Program-made: the position numbers and the translations under genes
The notes under the pieces: generated by a model
The model's input: the letters and a program-made list of their open reading frames with translations, nothing else
Databases searched by the model: none
Told to the model about the DNA's origin: nothing
Assembly (NCBI RefSeq): GCF_000189255.1
Contig: NZ_AEVS01000104.1
Span: forward strand, 1 to 64,000
Direction of reading: 5' to 3'
Length of the DNA: 64,000 nt
From: Vibrio brasiliensis LMG 20546
GTDB lineage: Bacteria > Pseudomonadota > Gammaproteobacteria > Enterobacterales > Vibrionaceae
Shown: positions 43,269 to 54,305 of the stretch, piece after piece
Position numbering within the stretch: position 1 is the first letter of the stretch
How the letters are laid out: each line of letters begins with the position of its first letter

Positions 43269-45620
43269 CTATTTTGCTACAGCAAACTCTACACCAGACG
43301 GTTCTTTTTCTAGTGCAACTTTCAGTACTTCATCGATCCATTGCACTGGAATCACCTTCAGATCAGCGATGACATTGTCAGGAATTTCCTCTAAATCACG
43401 CTCATTATCTTTAGGAATCAGTACTGTTTTGATGCCACCACGGTGTGCTGCAAGCAGCTTTTCTTTCAAGCCACCGATTGGTAAAACTTCACCGCGTAGA
43501 GTGATTTCACCTGTCATCGCCACTTCAGCTTTTACTGGGTTACCCGTCAGGCTAGAAACCAGAGCAGTACACATAGCGATACCCGCACTTGGGCCGTCTT
43601 TAGGTGTCGCCCCTTCAGGAACGTGCACGTGAATGTCACGCTTCTCGTAGAAATCTGAGTTGATACCCAGTTTTTCGGCACGAGAACGCACGACTGTCAT
43701 TGCCGCCTGAATCGACTCTTGCATTACATCGCCAAGAGAACCAGTCTGAGTCAGCTTGCCTTTACCTGGCATCGCTTCGGTTTCAATAGTAAGCAGATCA
43801 CCGCCCACTTCTGTCCACGCCAGACCTGTTACCTGACCAATGCGGTTACTGTCGTCTGCTTTACCATAGTCGTGGCGTTGAACACCTAAGTACTCTTTAA
43901 GGTTTTCCATGTTGACCGTCACCGTCTTAAGGTCACTATCAAGCAGGATGTTCTTAACCGCTTTACGACAGATCTTAGAGATTTCACGCTCTAAGCTACG
44001 TACACCCGCTTCACGTGTGTAGTAACGGATAATGCCGATGATTGCTGAATCTTCGATGACAATCTCGCCGGCTTTCAGGCCGTTGCGTTGGATTTGCTTA
44101 TCAACCAGGTGACGTTTAGCAATATTAAGCTTTTCGTCTTCCGTGTAGCCTGACAGGCGAATGACTTCCATACGGTCCAGTAGTGGGCCCGGAATGTTCA
44201 TCGAGTTAGACGTCGCGACAAACATGACATCTGACAGATCGTAATCCACTTCCAGATAATGGTCGTTAAACGCGTTGTTTTGCTCTGGGTCCAGAACCTC
44301 TAGCAGTGCAGAAGAAGGATCACCGCGCATATCTGAAGACATCTTGTCGATCTCATCCAGCAGGAACAGTGGGTTCTTTACACCAACTTTAGACATTTTC
44401 TGAATTAGCTTACCCGGCATTGAACCAATGTAAGTACGACGGTGACCGCGGATTTCCGCTTCATCACGTACACCACCCAGTGCCATACGGGTGTATTTAC
44501 GCCCTGTTGCCGCTGCGATAGAGCGACCTAGCGAGGTTTTACCTACACCTGGAGGACCGACTAGACACAGAATTGGCCCCTTAAGCTTATTGATACGGTT
44601 CTGAACCGCTAAGTACTCAAGGATACGTTCTTTAACACGCTCTAGACCGTAGTGATCTTCGTTTAGGATCTCTTCGGCTTTAGCCAGGTTTTTCTTAACC
44701 TTAGAACGTTTGTTCCATGGGACACCCAGCATCCAGTCAATGTAGCCACGAACAACGGTCGCTTCAGCAGACATTGGCGACATCATCTTAAGCTTTTGTA
44801 GCTCTTGTTCAGTCTTGTCACGCGCTTCTTGAGGCATTTTAGAGTCGATGATTTTCTGTTTCAGAGTTTCAAACTCGTCAACGCCATCTTCACTTTCACC
44901 AAGCTCTTTCTGAATCGCTTTCATTTGCTCATTCAGATAGTACTCGCGCTGAGATTTTTCCATCTGCTTTTTAACGCGGGTACGAATGCGTTTTTCAACT
45001 TGCAGCAGGTCGATTTCTGATTCCATCTGTCCCATCAGGAACTCCAGACGCTCAGTTACGTCTAGCAGCTCTAGAACAGCCTGCTTATCAGCCAGTTTAA
45101 GTGGCATATGTGCAGCGATGGTATCAGCAAGGCGTGCCGCTTCATCAATCCCATTCAGAGACGTCAGTACTTCTGGTGGGATCTTTTTGTTGAGCTTGAT
45201 AAAGCCTTCAAACTGGTTAATTGCGCTACGGACAATGACTTCTTGCTCACGCTCATCTAACTCTTCAGTCGTTAGATATTCAGCGTCAGCAAAGAAAAAT
45301 TCGTTTTCGATAAAGTGGTTAATTCGAGCACGCTGCTGGCCTTCAACAAGTACTTTTACCGTACCATCTGGCAGCTTTAATAGTTGAAGGATAGTCGCAA
45401 CGGTACCAACATCAAACATGTCGCCTTGAGTCGGTTCATCGGTATCCGCTTCTTTCTGCGCTACCAATAACACTTGTTTGTTGTTGTCCATTGCTGCTTC
45501 AAGGCAGGCAATAGATTTTTCACGGCCAACAAACAGTGGAATTACCATATGCGGGTAAACGACTACATCTCTTAGAGGTAGTACGGGGATCTCGATACGT
45601 TCGGAACGTTCCAAGTTCAT
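43269..45620 (-). CDS. lon: ATP-dependent protease Lon
   Basis: Hexameric AAA+ serine protease that degrades misfolded and regulatory proteins. The 783-aa protein has an N-terminal substrate domain (residues 1-300), Walker [16 protein letters not shown] (near 355), Walker [11 protein letters not shown], and a C-terminal protease domain with the catalytic Ser in [12 protein letters not shown] (near 677) and Lys about 43 residues on. Family length. A sigma-32-like promoter precedes it. Confidence 0.98.
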   Translation of the reverse strand: MNLERSERIEIPVLPLRDVVVYPHMVIPLFVGREKSIACLEAAMDNNKQVLLVAQKEADTDEPTQGDMFDVGTVATILQLLKLPDGTVKVLVEGQQRARINHFIENEFFFADAEYLTTEELDEREQEVIVRSAINQFEGFIKLNKKIPPEVLTSLNGIDEAARLADTIAAHMPLKLADKQAVLELLDVTERLEFLMGQMESEIDLLQVEKRIRTRVKKQMEKSQREYYLNEQMKAIQKELGESEDGVDEFETLKQKIIDSKMPQEARDKTEQELQKLKMMSPMSAEATVVRGYIDWMLGVPWNKRSKVKKNLAKAEEILNEDHYGLERVKERILEYLAVQNRINKLKGPILCLVGPPGVGKTSLGRSIAAATGRKYTRMALGGVRDEAEIRGHRRTYIGSMPGKLIQKMSKVGVKNPLFLLDEIDKMSSDMRGDPSSALLEVLDPEQNNAFNDHYLEVDYDLSDVMFVATSNSMNIPGPLLDRMEVIRLSGYTEDEKLNIAKRHLVDKQIQRNGLKAGEIVIEDSAIIGIIRYYTREAGVRSLEREISKICRKAVKNILLDSDLKTVTVNMENLKEYLGVQRHDYGKADDSNRIGQVTGLAWTEVGGDLLTIETEAMPGKGKLTQTGSLGDVMQESIQAAMTVVRSRAEKLGINSDFYEKRDIHVHVPEGATPKDGPSAGIAMCTALVSSLTGNPVKAEVAMTGEITLRGEVLPIGGLKEKLLAAHRGGIKTVLIPKDNERDLEEIPDNVIADLKVIPVQWIDEVLKVALEKEPSGVEFAVAK

Positions 45621-45654
45621 ATTCTTCTCTCTTCCGCTTAGTCCTATGAGCAGT

Positions 45655-45683
45655 ATATGGGGGCTAATTGGTTGGATTCAATG
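45655..45683 (-). promoter_or_regulatory. Sigma-32-like heat-shock promoter of lon
   Basis: On the minus strand CATTGAAT (45676-45683) resembles the -35 CTTGAAA, followed after 12 bases by CCCCCATAT (45655-45663), close to the sigma-32 -10 CCCCATnT. It lies 35 bases upstream of the lon start, after the clpX terminator. Confidence 0.6.
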
Positions 45684-45687
45684 AAAG

Positions 45688-45722
45688 AATAAAAAAAAGG
45701 GAGTAATTGATTACCCCCTTTC
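45688..45722 (-). terminator. Terminator of clpX
   Basis: GGGGGTAA-TCAA-TTACTCCC hairpin (minus strand) followed by eight Ts, directly upstream of the lon promoter elements. Confidence 0.8.
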
Positions 45723-45749
45723 TATCTACTTCAATTTCTGTGAATCAGA

Positions 45750-47033
45750 TTATGATTCAGCGCCCGCAGCTTGATTGTCCGAGTTGCTGTAAATAAGTAG
45801 TGGTTCAGACTCACCCTTAATTACTGACTCATCAATCACAACCTTGCTTACGTCTTCCATAGATGGCAGTTCGTACATAGTTTCTAGTAGAACACCTTCG
45901 AGGATTGAACGCAGACCACGAGCACCTGTTTTACGCTCCATCGCTTTCTTAGCGATTGCACGTAGTGCGTCTTCACGGAACTCAAGTTCTGAGTTTTCTA
46001 GCTCGAATAGCGCTGCATACTGCTTAGTAAGGGCGTTCTTCGGCTCACACAGAATCTGAATCAGTGCGTCTTCGTCCAGTTCAGTCAAGGTAGTTGTCAC
46101 TGGTAAACGACCAATGAACTCAGGGATCAGACCGTATTTCACTAAGTCTTCTGGCTCTACCTGCATAAACAGTTCGCCAACCGTCTTAGTTTCGTCTTTG
46201 GAGCGAACTTCCGCACCAAAACCAATACCTGTACCTGTTGCTACTCGCTGTTCGATAACCTTATCCAGGCCAGCAAAAGCACCACCACAAATAAATAGAA
46301 TCTTAGATGTATCTACCTGTAGGAACTCTTGTTGTGGATGCTTACGACCACCTTGTGGTGGAACCGATGCAACCGTACCTTCGATAAGTTTCAATAGCGC
46401 CTGCTGAACACCTTCACCAGACACGTCACGCGTGATTGATGGGTTTTCAGCTTTACGAGAAATCTTGTCGATTTCATCGATGTACACGATACCACGTTCA
46501 GCTTTCGCTACGTCGTAATCACATTTCTGCAGAAGTTTCTGGATGATGTTTTCAACATCTTCACCAACGTAACCCGCTTCAGTCAGCGTAGTTGCGTCAG
46601 CCATAGTGAACGGTACATCTAGGAAACGAGCTAGTGTTTCAGCTAGTAGTGTCTTACCACTACCAGTAGGGCCAATTAACAAGATGTTACTCTTGCCAAG
46701 CTCGACACCTTCACTCGTCGTATCTCCGTTACGTAAACGCTTATAGTGGTTATAAACGGCTACTGCTAACACTTTTTTAGCGTAATCTTGGCCTATCACG
46801 TAGTCATCAAGATGCGCACGAATGTCTCTTGGCACTGGTAGTGCTTCAGACTGCTTCTTCGGCAGAACATCTTTGATCTCTTCACGAATGATGTCGTTAC
46901 ATAGATCGACACATTCATCACAAATATAGACGGATGGACCGGCGATCAGCTTGCGAACTTCGTGCTGGCTTTTGCCGCAGAAAGAGCAGTAAAGAAGCTT
47001 ACTACTACCGCTCTCTTTGCTTTTATCTGTCAT
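45750..47033 (-). CDS. clpX: ClpX ATPase of the ClpXP protease
   Basis: AAA+ unfoldase feeding ClpP. The 427-aa protein has the N-terminal zinc-binding domain with two Cys pairs (CSFCGK and CDECVDLC), Walker [16 protein letters not shown] (near 120), Walker [11 protein letters not shown] and the IGF loop for ClpP docking ([11 protein letters not shown]). Follows clpP after 80 bases. Confidence 0.98.
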   Translation of the reverse strand: MTDKSKESGSSKLLYCSFCGKSQHEVRKLIAGPSVYICDECVDLCNDIIREEIKDVLPKKQSEALPVPRDIRAHLDDYVIGQDYAKKVLAVAVYNHYKRLRNGDTTSEGVELGKSNILLIGPTGSGKTLLAETLARFLDVPFTMADATTLTEAGYVGEDVENIIQKLLQKCDYDVAKAERGIVYIDEIDKISRKAENPSITRDVSGEGVQQALLKLIEGTVASVPPQGGRKHPQQEFLQVDTSKILFICGGAFAGLDKVIEQRVATGTGIGFGAEVRSKDETKTVGELFMQVEPEDLVKYGLIPEFIGRLPVTTTLTELDEDALIQILCEPKNALTKQYAALFELENSELEFREDALRAIAKKAMERKTGARGLRSILEGVLLETMYELPSMEDVSKVVIDESVIKGESEPLLIYSNSDNQAAGAES

Positions 47034-47113
47034 TCGCTAACCTCTTAGCCTTTACTCATATGATTTGAGTGTATATCAATTTAAACCGAATTGCGCTAAA
47101 CAATTGCTATCAA

Positions 47114-47740
47114 TTATTCACCGCGGTGGTTTAATACAGAGTCAACCAAACCGTACTCTACAGCTTGATCTGCAGACATAAAGTTATCACGATCTGTATC
47201 GCGCTCAATCACTTCTAGTGGCTGACCAGTGTGTTCTGCAAGCAGCTTGTTTAGCTTTTGCTTGATAGTCAGAATCTCTTGAGCATGGATCTGAATATCA
47301 GATGCCTGGCCCTGGAAACCACCTAGCGGTTGGTGAATCATAACTCGTGAGTTTGGTAGCACGTGACGCTTACCTGGTGCACCACCAGCTAGCAGGAACG
47401 CGCCCATTGAACACGCTTGACCCATACACACAGTACTAACATTCGGTTTGATGAACTGCATTGTGTCGTAAATCGACATACCCGCAGTTACGCTGCCGCC
47501 CGGCGAGTTAATGTAAAGGAAAATATCTTTATCAGGATTCTCTGACTCGAGGAATAGCAGTTGCGCTACAACCAGATTAGCCATGTGGTCTTCGACCTGG
47601 CCTGTCAGAAAGATGATGCGCTCCTTGAGCAAACGAGAATAAATATCGTAAGAACGTTCACCACGGGAAGTTTGTTCAACCACCATTGGTACTAGCGCGT
47701 CTAGAATTGGCGACATTGCATTTTTTTCTTGGTAGCTCAT
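47114..47740 (-). CDS. clpP: ClpP protease subunit
   Basis: Tetradecameric serine peptidase. 208 aa with the nucleophile Ser in [13 protein letters not shown] (near residue 111), His in [12 protein letters not shown] (near 136) and the following Asp. A TTGACG hexamer at 47817-47822 (minus strand) may be part of its promoter, but the matching -10 is weak. Confidence 0.98.
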   Translation of the reverse strand: MSYQEKNAMSPILDALVPMVVEQTSRGERSYDIYSRLLKERIIFLTGQVEDHMANLVVAQLLFLESENPDKDIFLYINSPGGSVTAGMSIYDTMQFIKPNVSTVCMGQACSMGAFLLAGGAPGKRHVLPNSRVMIHQPLGGFQGQASDIQIHAQEILTIKQKLNKLLAEHTGQPLEVIERDTDRDNFMSADQAVEYGLVDSVLNHRGE

Positions 47741-47755
47741 ATTCTTATGTCCCTA

Positions 47756-47795
47756 AAATAAATGGCCCGGATGATAAATATCATACGGACCATTG
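47756..47795 (-). terminator. Probable terminator of tig
   Basis: Imperfect 15-bp stem between 47761-47775 and 47780-47794 with a short loop, followed on the minus strand by TATTTTA. It lies just upstream of the clpP start, so it could instead be part of the clpP leader. Confidence 0.5.
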
Positions 47796-47845
47796 TTAGC
47801 AGAATAGTTAACGCTTCGTCAACCTTCTACGCAAGATATTGCTTA

Positions 47846-49150
47846 TTAAGCAGCTGGTTGCTGGTTCATTAGCTCGTTGAAGCTAACTTCTTTTTCAGTA
47901 ACCTGAGCTTTAGCGATGATAGCGTCGATCGCTTGCTCTTCTAGAGCAACGTTACGCATGTTGTTCATCATCTGCTCGTTTTGCTCGTAGTAAGAAACAA
48001 CTTCTGCTGGATCTTCGTAAGCAGTTGCCATCTCTTCGATTAGAGCTTTAACTTTCTCGTCGTCAGCTTTTAGTTCTTCAGACTTGATTACTTCACCTAG
48101 TAGAAGACCTACTACTACGCGACGCTTAGCTTGCTCTTCGAATAGTTCACGTGGAAGTTGCTGTGCAGCTTCTGGGTTACCACCGAAACGTTGTGCAGCT
48201 TGCTGACGTAGAGTACCGATTTCTTGATCGATAAGAGCAGAAGGTACGTCGATTTCGTTTTCTTTAACTAGACCGTCGATAGCTTGCTCTTTGATGCGGT
48301 TCTTAACAGCTTGCTTAAGCTCACGCTGCATGTTCTTACGAACTTCAGCTTTAAGAGCTTCAACACCACCTTCAGCAACACCGAACTTAGAAACGAACTC
48401 GTCGTTTAGTTCTGGAAGCTCACGAGCTTCAACTTTGTTTACTTTGATAGCGAATTTAGCAGCTTTACCTTTTAGGTTCTCTGCGTGGTAATCTTCTGGG
48501 AAAGTCACGTCGATTTCGAATTCCATACCAGCAGTCTTACCTGCGATACCGTCTTCAAAACCAGGGATCATGCGACCAGCACCCATTTCTAGAGGGAAGT
48601 TCTCAGCTTTACCGCCTTCGAACTCTTCGCCGTCGATAGAACCAACGAAGTCGATTGTTGCACGCTTACCTTCTTCAGCAGCTTCTTCAACTTCAGCCCA
48701 AGTTGCTTGCTGTTTACGTAGAGTGTCGATCATCTCTTCAACGTCTGCGTCTTGAACTTCAGTTGTTGGTTTTTCAACAGTGATGTTCTCTAGACCTTTT
48801 AGCTCAACTTCTGGGTAAACTTCAAAAGTTGCGTTAAATACTAGGTCTTCACCTTCTTTACCTTCAACTGGTGCGAAAGTAGGTGCGCCTGCTGGGTTGA
48901 TTTTCTCTTTAACAATCGCTTCGATGAAGTGACGTTGCATTACTTCACCCATTACGTCTTGACGTACTGCTTTGCCGTACATCTTCGCAACCATTTTTAG
49001 AGGCACTTTGCCTTTACGGAAACCATCGAAACGACGGTTTTTTGCGATGTTGCGTAGTTCAGCTGTAACAGCATCTTCGATGTTTGCAGCAGGAACAGTA
49101 ATGTTTAGACGGCGCTCTAGGCCCTCTAGCGTTTCAACAGTAACTTGCAT
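47846..49150 (-). CDS. tig: Trigger factor
   Basis: Ribosome-bound chaperone with prolyl isomerase activity. The 434-aa protein has the ribosome-binding signature in [11 protein letters not shown] (near residue 45), the FKBP domain (about 150-240; [20 protein letters not shown]) and the helical C-terminal arms. The bolA gene often found upstream of tig in enterics is absent. Confidence 0.97.
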   Translation of the reverse strand: MQVTVETLEGLERRLNITVPAANIEDAVTAELRNIAKNRRFDGFRKGKVPLKMVAKMYGKAVRQDVMGEVMQRHFIEAIVKEKINPAGAPTFAPVEGKEGEDLVFNATFEVYPEVELKGLENITVEKPTTEVQDADVEEMIDTLRKQQATWAEVEEAAEEGKRATIDFVGSIDGEEFEGGKAENFPLEMGAGRMIPGFEDGIAGKTAGMEFEIDVTFPEDYHAENLKGKAAKFAIKVNKVEARELPELNDEFVSKFGVAEGGVEALKAEVRKNMQRELKQAVKNRIKEQAIDGLVKENEIDVPSALIDQEIGTLRQQAAQRFGGNPEAAQQLPRELFEEQAKRRVVVGLLLGEVIKSEELKADDEKVKALIEEMATAYEDPAEVVSYYEQNEQMMNNMRNVALEEQAIDAIIAKAQVTEKEVSFNELMNQQPAA

Positions 49151-49652
49151 TATTCATTAACCTCAAAACTGGCTCAGATAACTGAGCTTATGTGCCCTAT
49201 CCTAGTTCGAACAGGACCCATCCTTGTTTGTACTCTGTGAGTACTCTTTTATAAACCGAGTATCGATAATCGAACAAATCAACTATCGGACTAATTAGCG
49301 ATATCTTTTCGAACAGTGCCCGTTAAAGGTATCTCCGATTAGCCTCAAGATAAAATTCAGACGCAGCATTCTACCGAGCAGATCGATAGCTGTCGAGCCG
49401 AACCCTACGATCGCTGAGGGATTACCCTAAAAACTCACTTAACTGCTAAAAAAAACACCAATATAGCAGCCTTTGTTTCCAGAAATGGGGACATTAATGT
49501 CTTTTTCAATGGAAACTAACGTTTTTTTTCAATTAAAGATTAAAAGTCGATCTAAGTCCGGTTTTAGCGCTCAGTTTACCAAGATGAATAAACACATTTG
49601 TAACAAAAACCTTTACGCTATAGTTGATTAAAGATGTTTGGCAAGGATGATC
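49151..49652. promoter_or_regulatory. Divergent promoter region between tig and dctB
   Basis: 502 bases without a gene. For dctB a possible promoter is TTTGTA (49597-49602) with TATAGT (49619-49624), 16 bases apart, starting near 49631. The rest is AT-rich with several short inverted repeats containing TCGA (for example near 49261-49275); the tig promoter is expected here but is not obvious. No tRNA or small RNA was recognised. Confidence 0.4.
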
Positions 49653-51431
49653 ATGTTGACGTATCGACGAGGTAAGTTTTATCTGCTTGTTCTGTACGTA
49701 TTTGCGGTAATTGGTGGTTCAAGCTGGGTTTGGAATTCAAGTGAGACCAGCCTTCTCGCTACGCATAAAGAGCAACTCGAACGTTTCGCGGAGTTTATTT
49801 CCAGTAAACTGGACAAGTATGCCCACTTGCCACAGTTAATCGCCAAAGACAGTGAGTTAATTTCTGCGTTGCAGTCACCGGATAATTCAGCACAAATTGA
49901 GCTGACTAATCGCTATCTGCAACACATCAATCAAACCATTCAGTCTACTGATGCTTATCTACTTGATGAGTTTGGCAATACTATCGCCTCAAGTAACTGG
50001 AACTTAGAACGCTCCTTTGTCGGTCGAAACTATGCCTGGCGCCCCTACTTCTCTAATGCCATTCAAGGCAAGCCTAGCCAATATTTCGCCCTTGGTTCGA
50101 GTTCAAAGCAACGGGGTTACTATTTTTCCTATCCGGTAACCTATGCGGCGGAAATCATCGGCGTCATCGTCATCAAAATGGACCTGACCGCCATTGAAGC
50201 CAACTGGCAGAATAAGACCAATACCTTCGTTGCTACTGACAGCAACAATGTTATTTTCATGTCGAGTAACGAGAGCTGGTTATTTAAAAGCCTGACCACG
50301 TTATCCGAGTCTACCCGTCAGTCGATACTCAACAGTCGCCAGTATCTCGATACACCGATTCGATCTTTTGGCCTCGCTGGCGATTTGTCTCGGGAGCATT
50401 CCCATCTGAGAAATCCCGCTTTACCGGGGTTTGAGCATGATTATCTGGTTTCATCACGTCCGCTCGATAAACATAACCTAACCCTGCGAGTACTGACATC
50501 TAAAGTGAACTTACTTTGGACAACGCTCAGCTTCTCACTGGTACTCAGTCTGATGTTTGTCATTGCTTACCTCTCGTTTGCTTTGGCTTACCAACGCCAA
50601 TTAAAAAAACGTCAGTTCGAACAACTGCAGTCTGAAGCCAAACAGAAGCTTGAATTTCTGGTTATGGAACGAACTTCCGAGCTTCAAGCTGAGATCAGTG
50701 AAAGGACTAAGACTGAGCAGGCGTTACGTCAGACTCAGGATGAACTGATTCAGGCAGCTAAACTCGCGGTGTTAGGCCAAATGTCGGCGAGCATTAGTCA
50801 CGAACTCAACAATCCTTTAGCGGCAATTCGTAGTTTCGCTGACAATGGAAAACGTTTTTTGGCCAGGCAAAGTTATGAACGGGTCGATGACAATCTATCG
50901 CGTATTTCGGCTCTGACAGATCGTATGGCAAAAATCAGTAATCAACTGCGTTCTTTTACCCGTAAAAGCGATAGTAACGAAGTCAGTAAGCTGGATATAA
51001 AGCCTCTGATTTTGTCTGCAAAAGAGCTGTTAGCCGCTCAATGCAAAGCTAAGCAAGTTGATCTCAGACTCGACCTCGAGCAACAACTGCCTAACGTTGA
51101 ACTCAACCCTATTCAGTTCGAACAGGTCCTGATCAACCTTGTCACTAACGCGATGCAAGCTCTCGAGCAGCAAGATCAGCGCACCATCGAGATCTCAGCG
51201 ACCGTTTCTGACTCCCATATTGCTATTTTCGTCGATGATAATGGTCCGGGTATCGCTTATAGTGAACAGCATCAGTTGTTTGAACCTTTCTATACAACCA
51301 AAAAAAATGGACTCGGGCTGGGACTTTCGATTTCACAACAAATCACCCAGGCAATGGGAGGCACTCTCGATATCGCAGATTCACCACTTGGCGGAGCGCG
51401 ATTTGTGATAACCCTCCCGGTAGAAGCCTAA
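49653..51431 (+). CDS. dctB: C4-dicarboxylate sensor histidine kinase (DctB-like)
   Basis: Membrane sensor kinase controlling dicarboxylate uptake. The 592-aa protein has two membrane helices (about 10-30 and 290-315) around a periplasmic double-PAS/Cache domain (SFVGRNYAWRPYFSNAIQGK; SKQRGYYFSYPV), a coiled linker, the H-box SISHELNNPLAAIRSFADN, and the ATPase domain (LVTNAMQAL; FVDDNGPGI; GLGLGLSISQ). The ATG at 49653 has AAGGA five bases upstream; the frame's earlier TTG start lacks this. Thirteen bases upstream of dctD. Confidence 0.93.
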   Translation: MLTYRRGKFYLLVLYVFAVIGGSSWVWNSSETSLLATHKEQLERFAEFISSKLDKYAHLPQLIAKDSELISALQSPDNSAQIELTNRYLQHINQTIQSTDAYLLDEFGNTIASSNWNLERSFVGRNYAWRPYFSNAIQGKPSQYFALGSSSKQRGYYFSYPVTYAAEIIGVIVIKMDLTAIEANWQNKTNTFVATDSNNVIFMSSNESWLFKSLTTLSESTRQSILNSRQYLDTPIRSFGLAGDLSREHSHLRNPALPGFEHDYLVSSRPLDKHNLTLRVLTSKVNLLWTTLSFSLVLSLMFVIAYLSFALAYQRQLKKRQFEQLQSEAKQKLEFLVMERTSELQAEISERTKTEQALRQTQDELIQAAKLAVLGQMSASISHELNNPLAAIRSFADNGKRFLARQSYERVDDNLSRISALTDRMAKISNQLRSFTRKSDSNEVSKLDIKPLILSAKELLAAQCKAKQVDLRLDLEQQLPNVELNPIQFEQVLINLVTNAMQALEQQDQRTIEISATVSDSHIAIFVDDNGPGIAYSEQHQLFEPFYTTKKNGLGLGLSISQQITQAMGGTLDIADSPLGGARFVITLPVEA

Positions 51432-51444
51432 TCAAGGAATACAG

Positions 51445-52788
51445 ATGTACGACGTTATCTTCATCGATGATGAAAGCGATATTCGCCTCGCGATTGAACA
51501 AAGTTTTGAGCTTGAAGATATAAGCGCGCGCTTTTTCGCCAATGCGGAAGACGCCTTGCTAGCGATTAAAAGTGACGGCCTGCCTAAAGTAGTAATTACC
51601 GATATCTGCCTACCCGGCCTATCCGGTGAAAATATGCTTGCCAGCATCCTGCATCAGGATCCAGATGTTCCAGTCATACTCATTACCGGGCATGGCGATA
51701 TCTCAATGGCGGTCAACGCGCTGCGCAACGGAGCATACGACTTTATTGAGAAACCATTCCCGATAGATCGCCTAATCGACACCACCAGACGAGCTCTGGA
51801 TAAACGTGAATTGACGCTAGAAAATCAAGAGTTAAAGCGTAGCCTTAAAGCCAGCCAGACTCTTGGGCCAAGAATTATTGGTGATACGCCATCTATACAG
51901 GTTTTGCGAGACACCATTGTCCATATCGCTGACACCAATGCCGATATATTACTGTTTGGTGAAACCGGGACAGGTAAAGAGCTTTTTGCTCGCTCTATTC
52001 ATGAACAGAGCCCGCGCCGTGACAATAATTTTGTTGCCATTAACTGTGGCGCTGTGCCAGAGAATCTAATCGAGAGCGAACTCTACGGCCATGAGAAAGG
52101 AGCGTTTACCGGAGCAGATGCCAAACGTGTCGGTAAATTTGAACACGCTCAAGGGGGCACTCTGTTCCTCGACGAAATTGAGTCCATGCCACTGCAGGCG
52201 CAGATTCGCCTGCTACGCGTTTTGCAGGAGAGAGTTATCGAACGAGTCGGCTCTAATGAGTTGGTCCCGATAGACATACGTGTTATTGCCGCGACCAAGG
52301 TCGACCTCAAACAAGCCGCCGCAGAAGGGACTTTTCGTGAAGATCTCTACTACCGCCTTAATGTCGTCACGTTAGATCTTCCACCACTAAGACAGCGCAA
52401 GGAAGATATTCCTACCCTATTCCACCACTTCTTGTTGGTCGCAGCGTCGCGCTATGGCAAATCTGCTCCCGCGATTGAAACTCAGCAAATCCATCAGTTG
52501 ATGAGCCATGATTGGCCGGGTAATGTTCGTGAGTTGAGAAACGCAGCTGAACGTTTCGTCCTGCTAGGACGGCTCTCTCAATTTGGATCCGACCCTACAA
52601 CAGAAAGCCGCGAGATGAGTTTAGCTGACCAAATGGCAGAGTTTGAGAAAAGTTTGATCGAACAAGCGCTTAACCAGTGCAACGGCAGTATCAAGAAGAC
52701 CATGGATCGCCTGCAACTGGCACGTAAAACACTCTACGACAAGATGCAAAAATATGGACTGGACAAAAGCAATTACAAAAGTGAATAA
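51445..52788 (+). CDS. dctD: Sigma-54-dependent response regulator (DctD-like)
   Basis: Activates sigma-54 promoters of C4-dicarboxylate transport genes. The 447-aa protein has a receiver domain with phospho-acceptor Asp53 (VVITDICLPGLSG), an AAA+ domain with Walker A GETGTGKELFARSIH, the sigma-54 contact loop GAFTGA and Walker B GGTLFLDEIESM, and a C-terminal Fis-type helix-turn-helix (NGSIKKTMDRLQLARKTLYD). Coupled to dctB; convergent with dctM. Confidence 0.94.
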   Translation: MYDVIFIDDESDIRLAIEQSFELEDISARFFANAEDALLAIKSDGLPKVVITDICLPGLSGENMLASILHQDPDVPVILITGHGDISMAVNALRNGAYDFIEKPFPIDRLIDTTRRALDKRELTLENQELKRSLKASQTLGPRIIGDTPSIQVLRDTIVHIADTNADILLFGETGTGKELFARSIHEQSPRRDNNFVAINCGAVPENLIESELYGHEKGAFTGADAKRVGKFEHAQGGTLFLDEIESMPLQAQIRLLRVLQERVIERVGSNELVPIDIRVIAATKVDLKQAAAEGTFREDLYYRLNVVTLDLPPLRQRKEDIPTLFHHFLLVAASRYGKSAPAIETQQIHQLMSHDWPGNVRELRNAAERFVLLGRLSQFGSDPTTESREMSLADQMAEFEKSLIEQALNQCNGSIKKTMDRLQLARKTLYDKMQKYGLDKSNYKSE

Positions 52789-52885
52789 AACATTCACCTT
52801 TTATTCATGTTAGGCGACGTATCTTTGTCTTATCAAAAGGAAATGATAACCACGAGTTATTAAATTAACTCAACCACTGTCCATA

Positions 52886-52926
52886 AAACAAAAGGCCCGG
52901 ATAATGACTTATCCGGGCCTTTTTAT
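52886..52926. terminator. Bidirectional terminator between dctD and dctM
   Basis: 12-bp stem AAAGGCCCGGAT (52891-52902) pairs with 52911-52922 around an 8-base loop, with T-runs on both strands. Confidence 0.9.
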
Positions 52927-52940
52927 ATCTCGCGATGAGG

Positions 52941-54302
52941 TTACTTGGTGATTATCTCAGGTCCCATCAGAGTCGTTGGCAGCCAGGTCGACACCCAAGG
53001 TACGTAAGTAACGATAATGAGGAACAGGAACATCACCCCTACCCACGGCAGTGCAGCCTTGACCACCTGCATCATCGACATCTTAGCAACACCGGCGGTA
53101 ACAAACAGGTTGAGTCCGACAGGCGGAGTAATCATACCAATCTCCATGTTCACTACCATCATAATACCCAGGTGAATCGGGTCGATACCCAGTGCGATAG
53201 CGATTGGGAATACAAGAGGTGCAACGATGATTAGCAGACCAGATGGTTCCATAAACTGACCACCGATCAACAGTAGTACGTTAACTACAATCAGGAAGGT
53301 AATCGGACCAAGACCAGCAGATAGCATCGATTCCGTAATCATCTGAGGAATGCGCTCTTCGGTCAGTACGTGCTTAAGGATCAGTGCGTTTGCAATGATA
53401 AACAGCAGCATGATAGTCAACTTACCTGCTTCGTAAAGCGTGTGTTTAGTATCTTTATGAACAAACGCCTGCACGATTTTTACCAATGCTGGTTTGGTAT
53501 TTTCCTTATCTGCAAATGGCCCCATATCTTTGTAGATAAAGTTAGCAATCAGGAACGAGTATACTGCTGCAACGGCTGCCGCTTCAGTTGGAGTGAAGAT
53601 ACCACCATAGATACCACCAAGGATAATAACGACGAGCAGTAGGCCCCAGCTTGCATCTTTCGCTGAATCGAACATCTCTTTCCAACCAACAAATGGTTGT
53701 TTTGGCAGATTCTTAACACGAGCTGCAATGTAGATAGCGATCATCAGCATTACACCAGCCAATAGGCCCGGGATAACACCACCAAGGAACATACGCCCAA
53801 CAGAGACGTCCGTTGCCGCCGCGTATACAACCATAACAATCGATGGCGGGATCAGGATACCTAGCGTACCCGCGTTACAGATAACGCCTGCAGCAAAGTC
53901 TTTTGAGTAACCGTTTTTGATCATACCCGCGATAACAATACTACCAATCGCCACTACCGTTGCCGGCGATGAACCTGATAGTGCTGCAAACATCATACAA
54001 GCAACAACAGATGCCATTGCCAGACCACCACGGAACCAGCCAACCATAGCAATTGCGAAACGGATAATACGTTTAGCCACACCACCAGTAGACATGAAGC
54101 TAGAAGCCAGAATGAAGAACGGAATCGCGAGTAGCGTGTAGTGACCAGCAAAGGCATTAAAAAGTGTCTGTGCCACTGAAGCCAATGACGCATCTGAATG
54201 CATCATCAGGAAAATAATACTCGATAAACCGAGTGAGATAGCGATCGGCACACCAATAAGCATGAAGCCAATCACCATGACGAATAAAAATAGAATTTCC
54301 AT
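52941..54302 (-). CDS. dctM: TRAP transporter large permease (DctM)
   Basis: The 12-helix sodium-coupled transport subunit of the tripartite C4-dicarboxylate transporter. The 453-aa protein shows the family start FVMVIGFMLIGVPIAISLGLSS and LFNAFAGHYTLLAIPFFILAS, and the G-S-S-P-A-T-V re-entrant loop motif (LSGSSPATVVAIGS). It has an unusual hydrophilic insert (about 245-285; NFIYKDMGPFADKENTK) between helices, which is seen in some vibrio DctM proteins. Follows dctQ by 3 bases. Confidence 0.94.
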   Translation of the reverse strand: MEILFLFVMVIGFMLIGVPIAISLGLSSIIFLMMHSDASLASVAQTLFNAFAGHYTLLAIPFFILASSFMSTGGVAKRIIRFAIAMVGWFRGGLAMASVVACMMFAALSGSSPATVVAIGSIVIAGMIKNGYSKDFAAGVICNAGTLGILIPPSIVMVVYAAATDVSVGRMFLGGVIPGLLAGVMLMIAIYIAARVKNLPKQPFVGWKEMFDSAKDASWGLLLVVIILGGIYGGIFTPTEAAAVAAVYSFLIANFIYKDMGPFADKENTKPALVKIVQAFVHKDTKHTLYEAGKLTIMLLFIIANALILKHVLTEERIPQMITESMLSAGLGPITFLIVVNVLLLIGGQFMEPSGLLIIVAPLVFPIAIALGIDPIHLGIMMVVNMEIGMITPPVGLNLFVTAGVAKMSMMQVVKAALPWVGVMFLFLIIVTYVPWVSTWLPTTLMGPEIITK

Positions 54303-54305
54303 GGC

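Noticed and set aside
49195-49225. tRNA T-arm (GTTCGAA loop) in the tig-dctB gap
   Set aside because: The stem has a mismatch next to the loop and no acceptor, D or anticodon arm can be folded around it.
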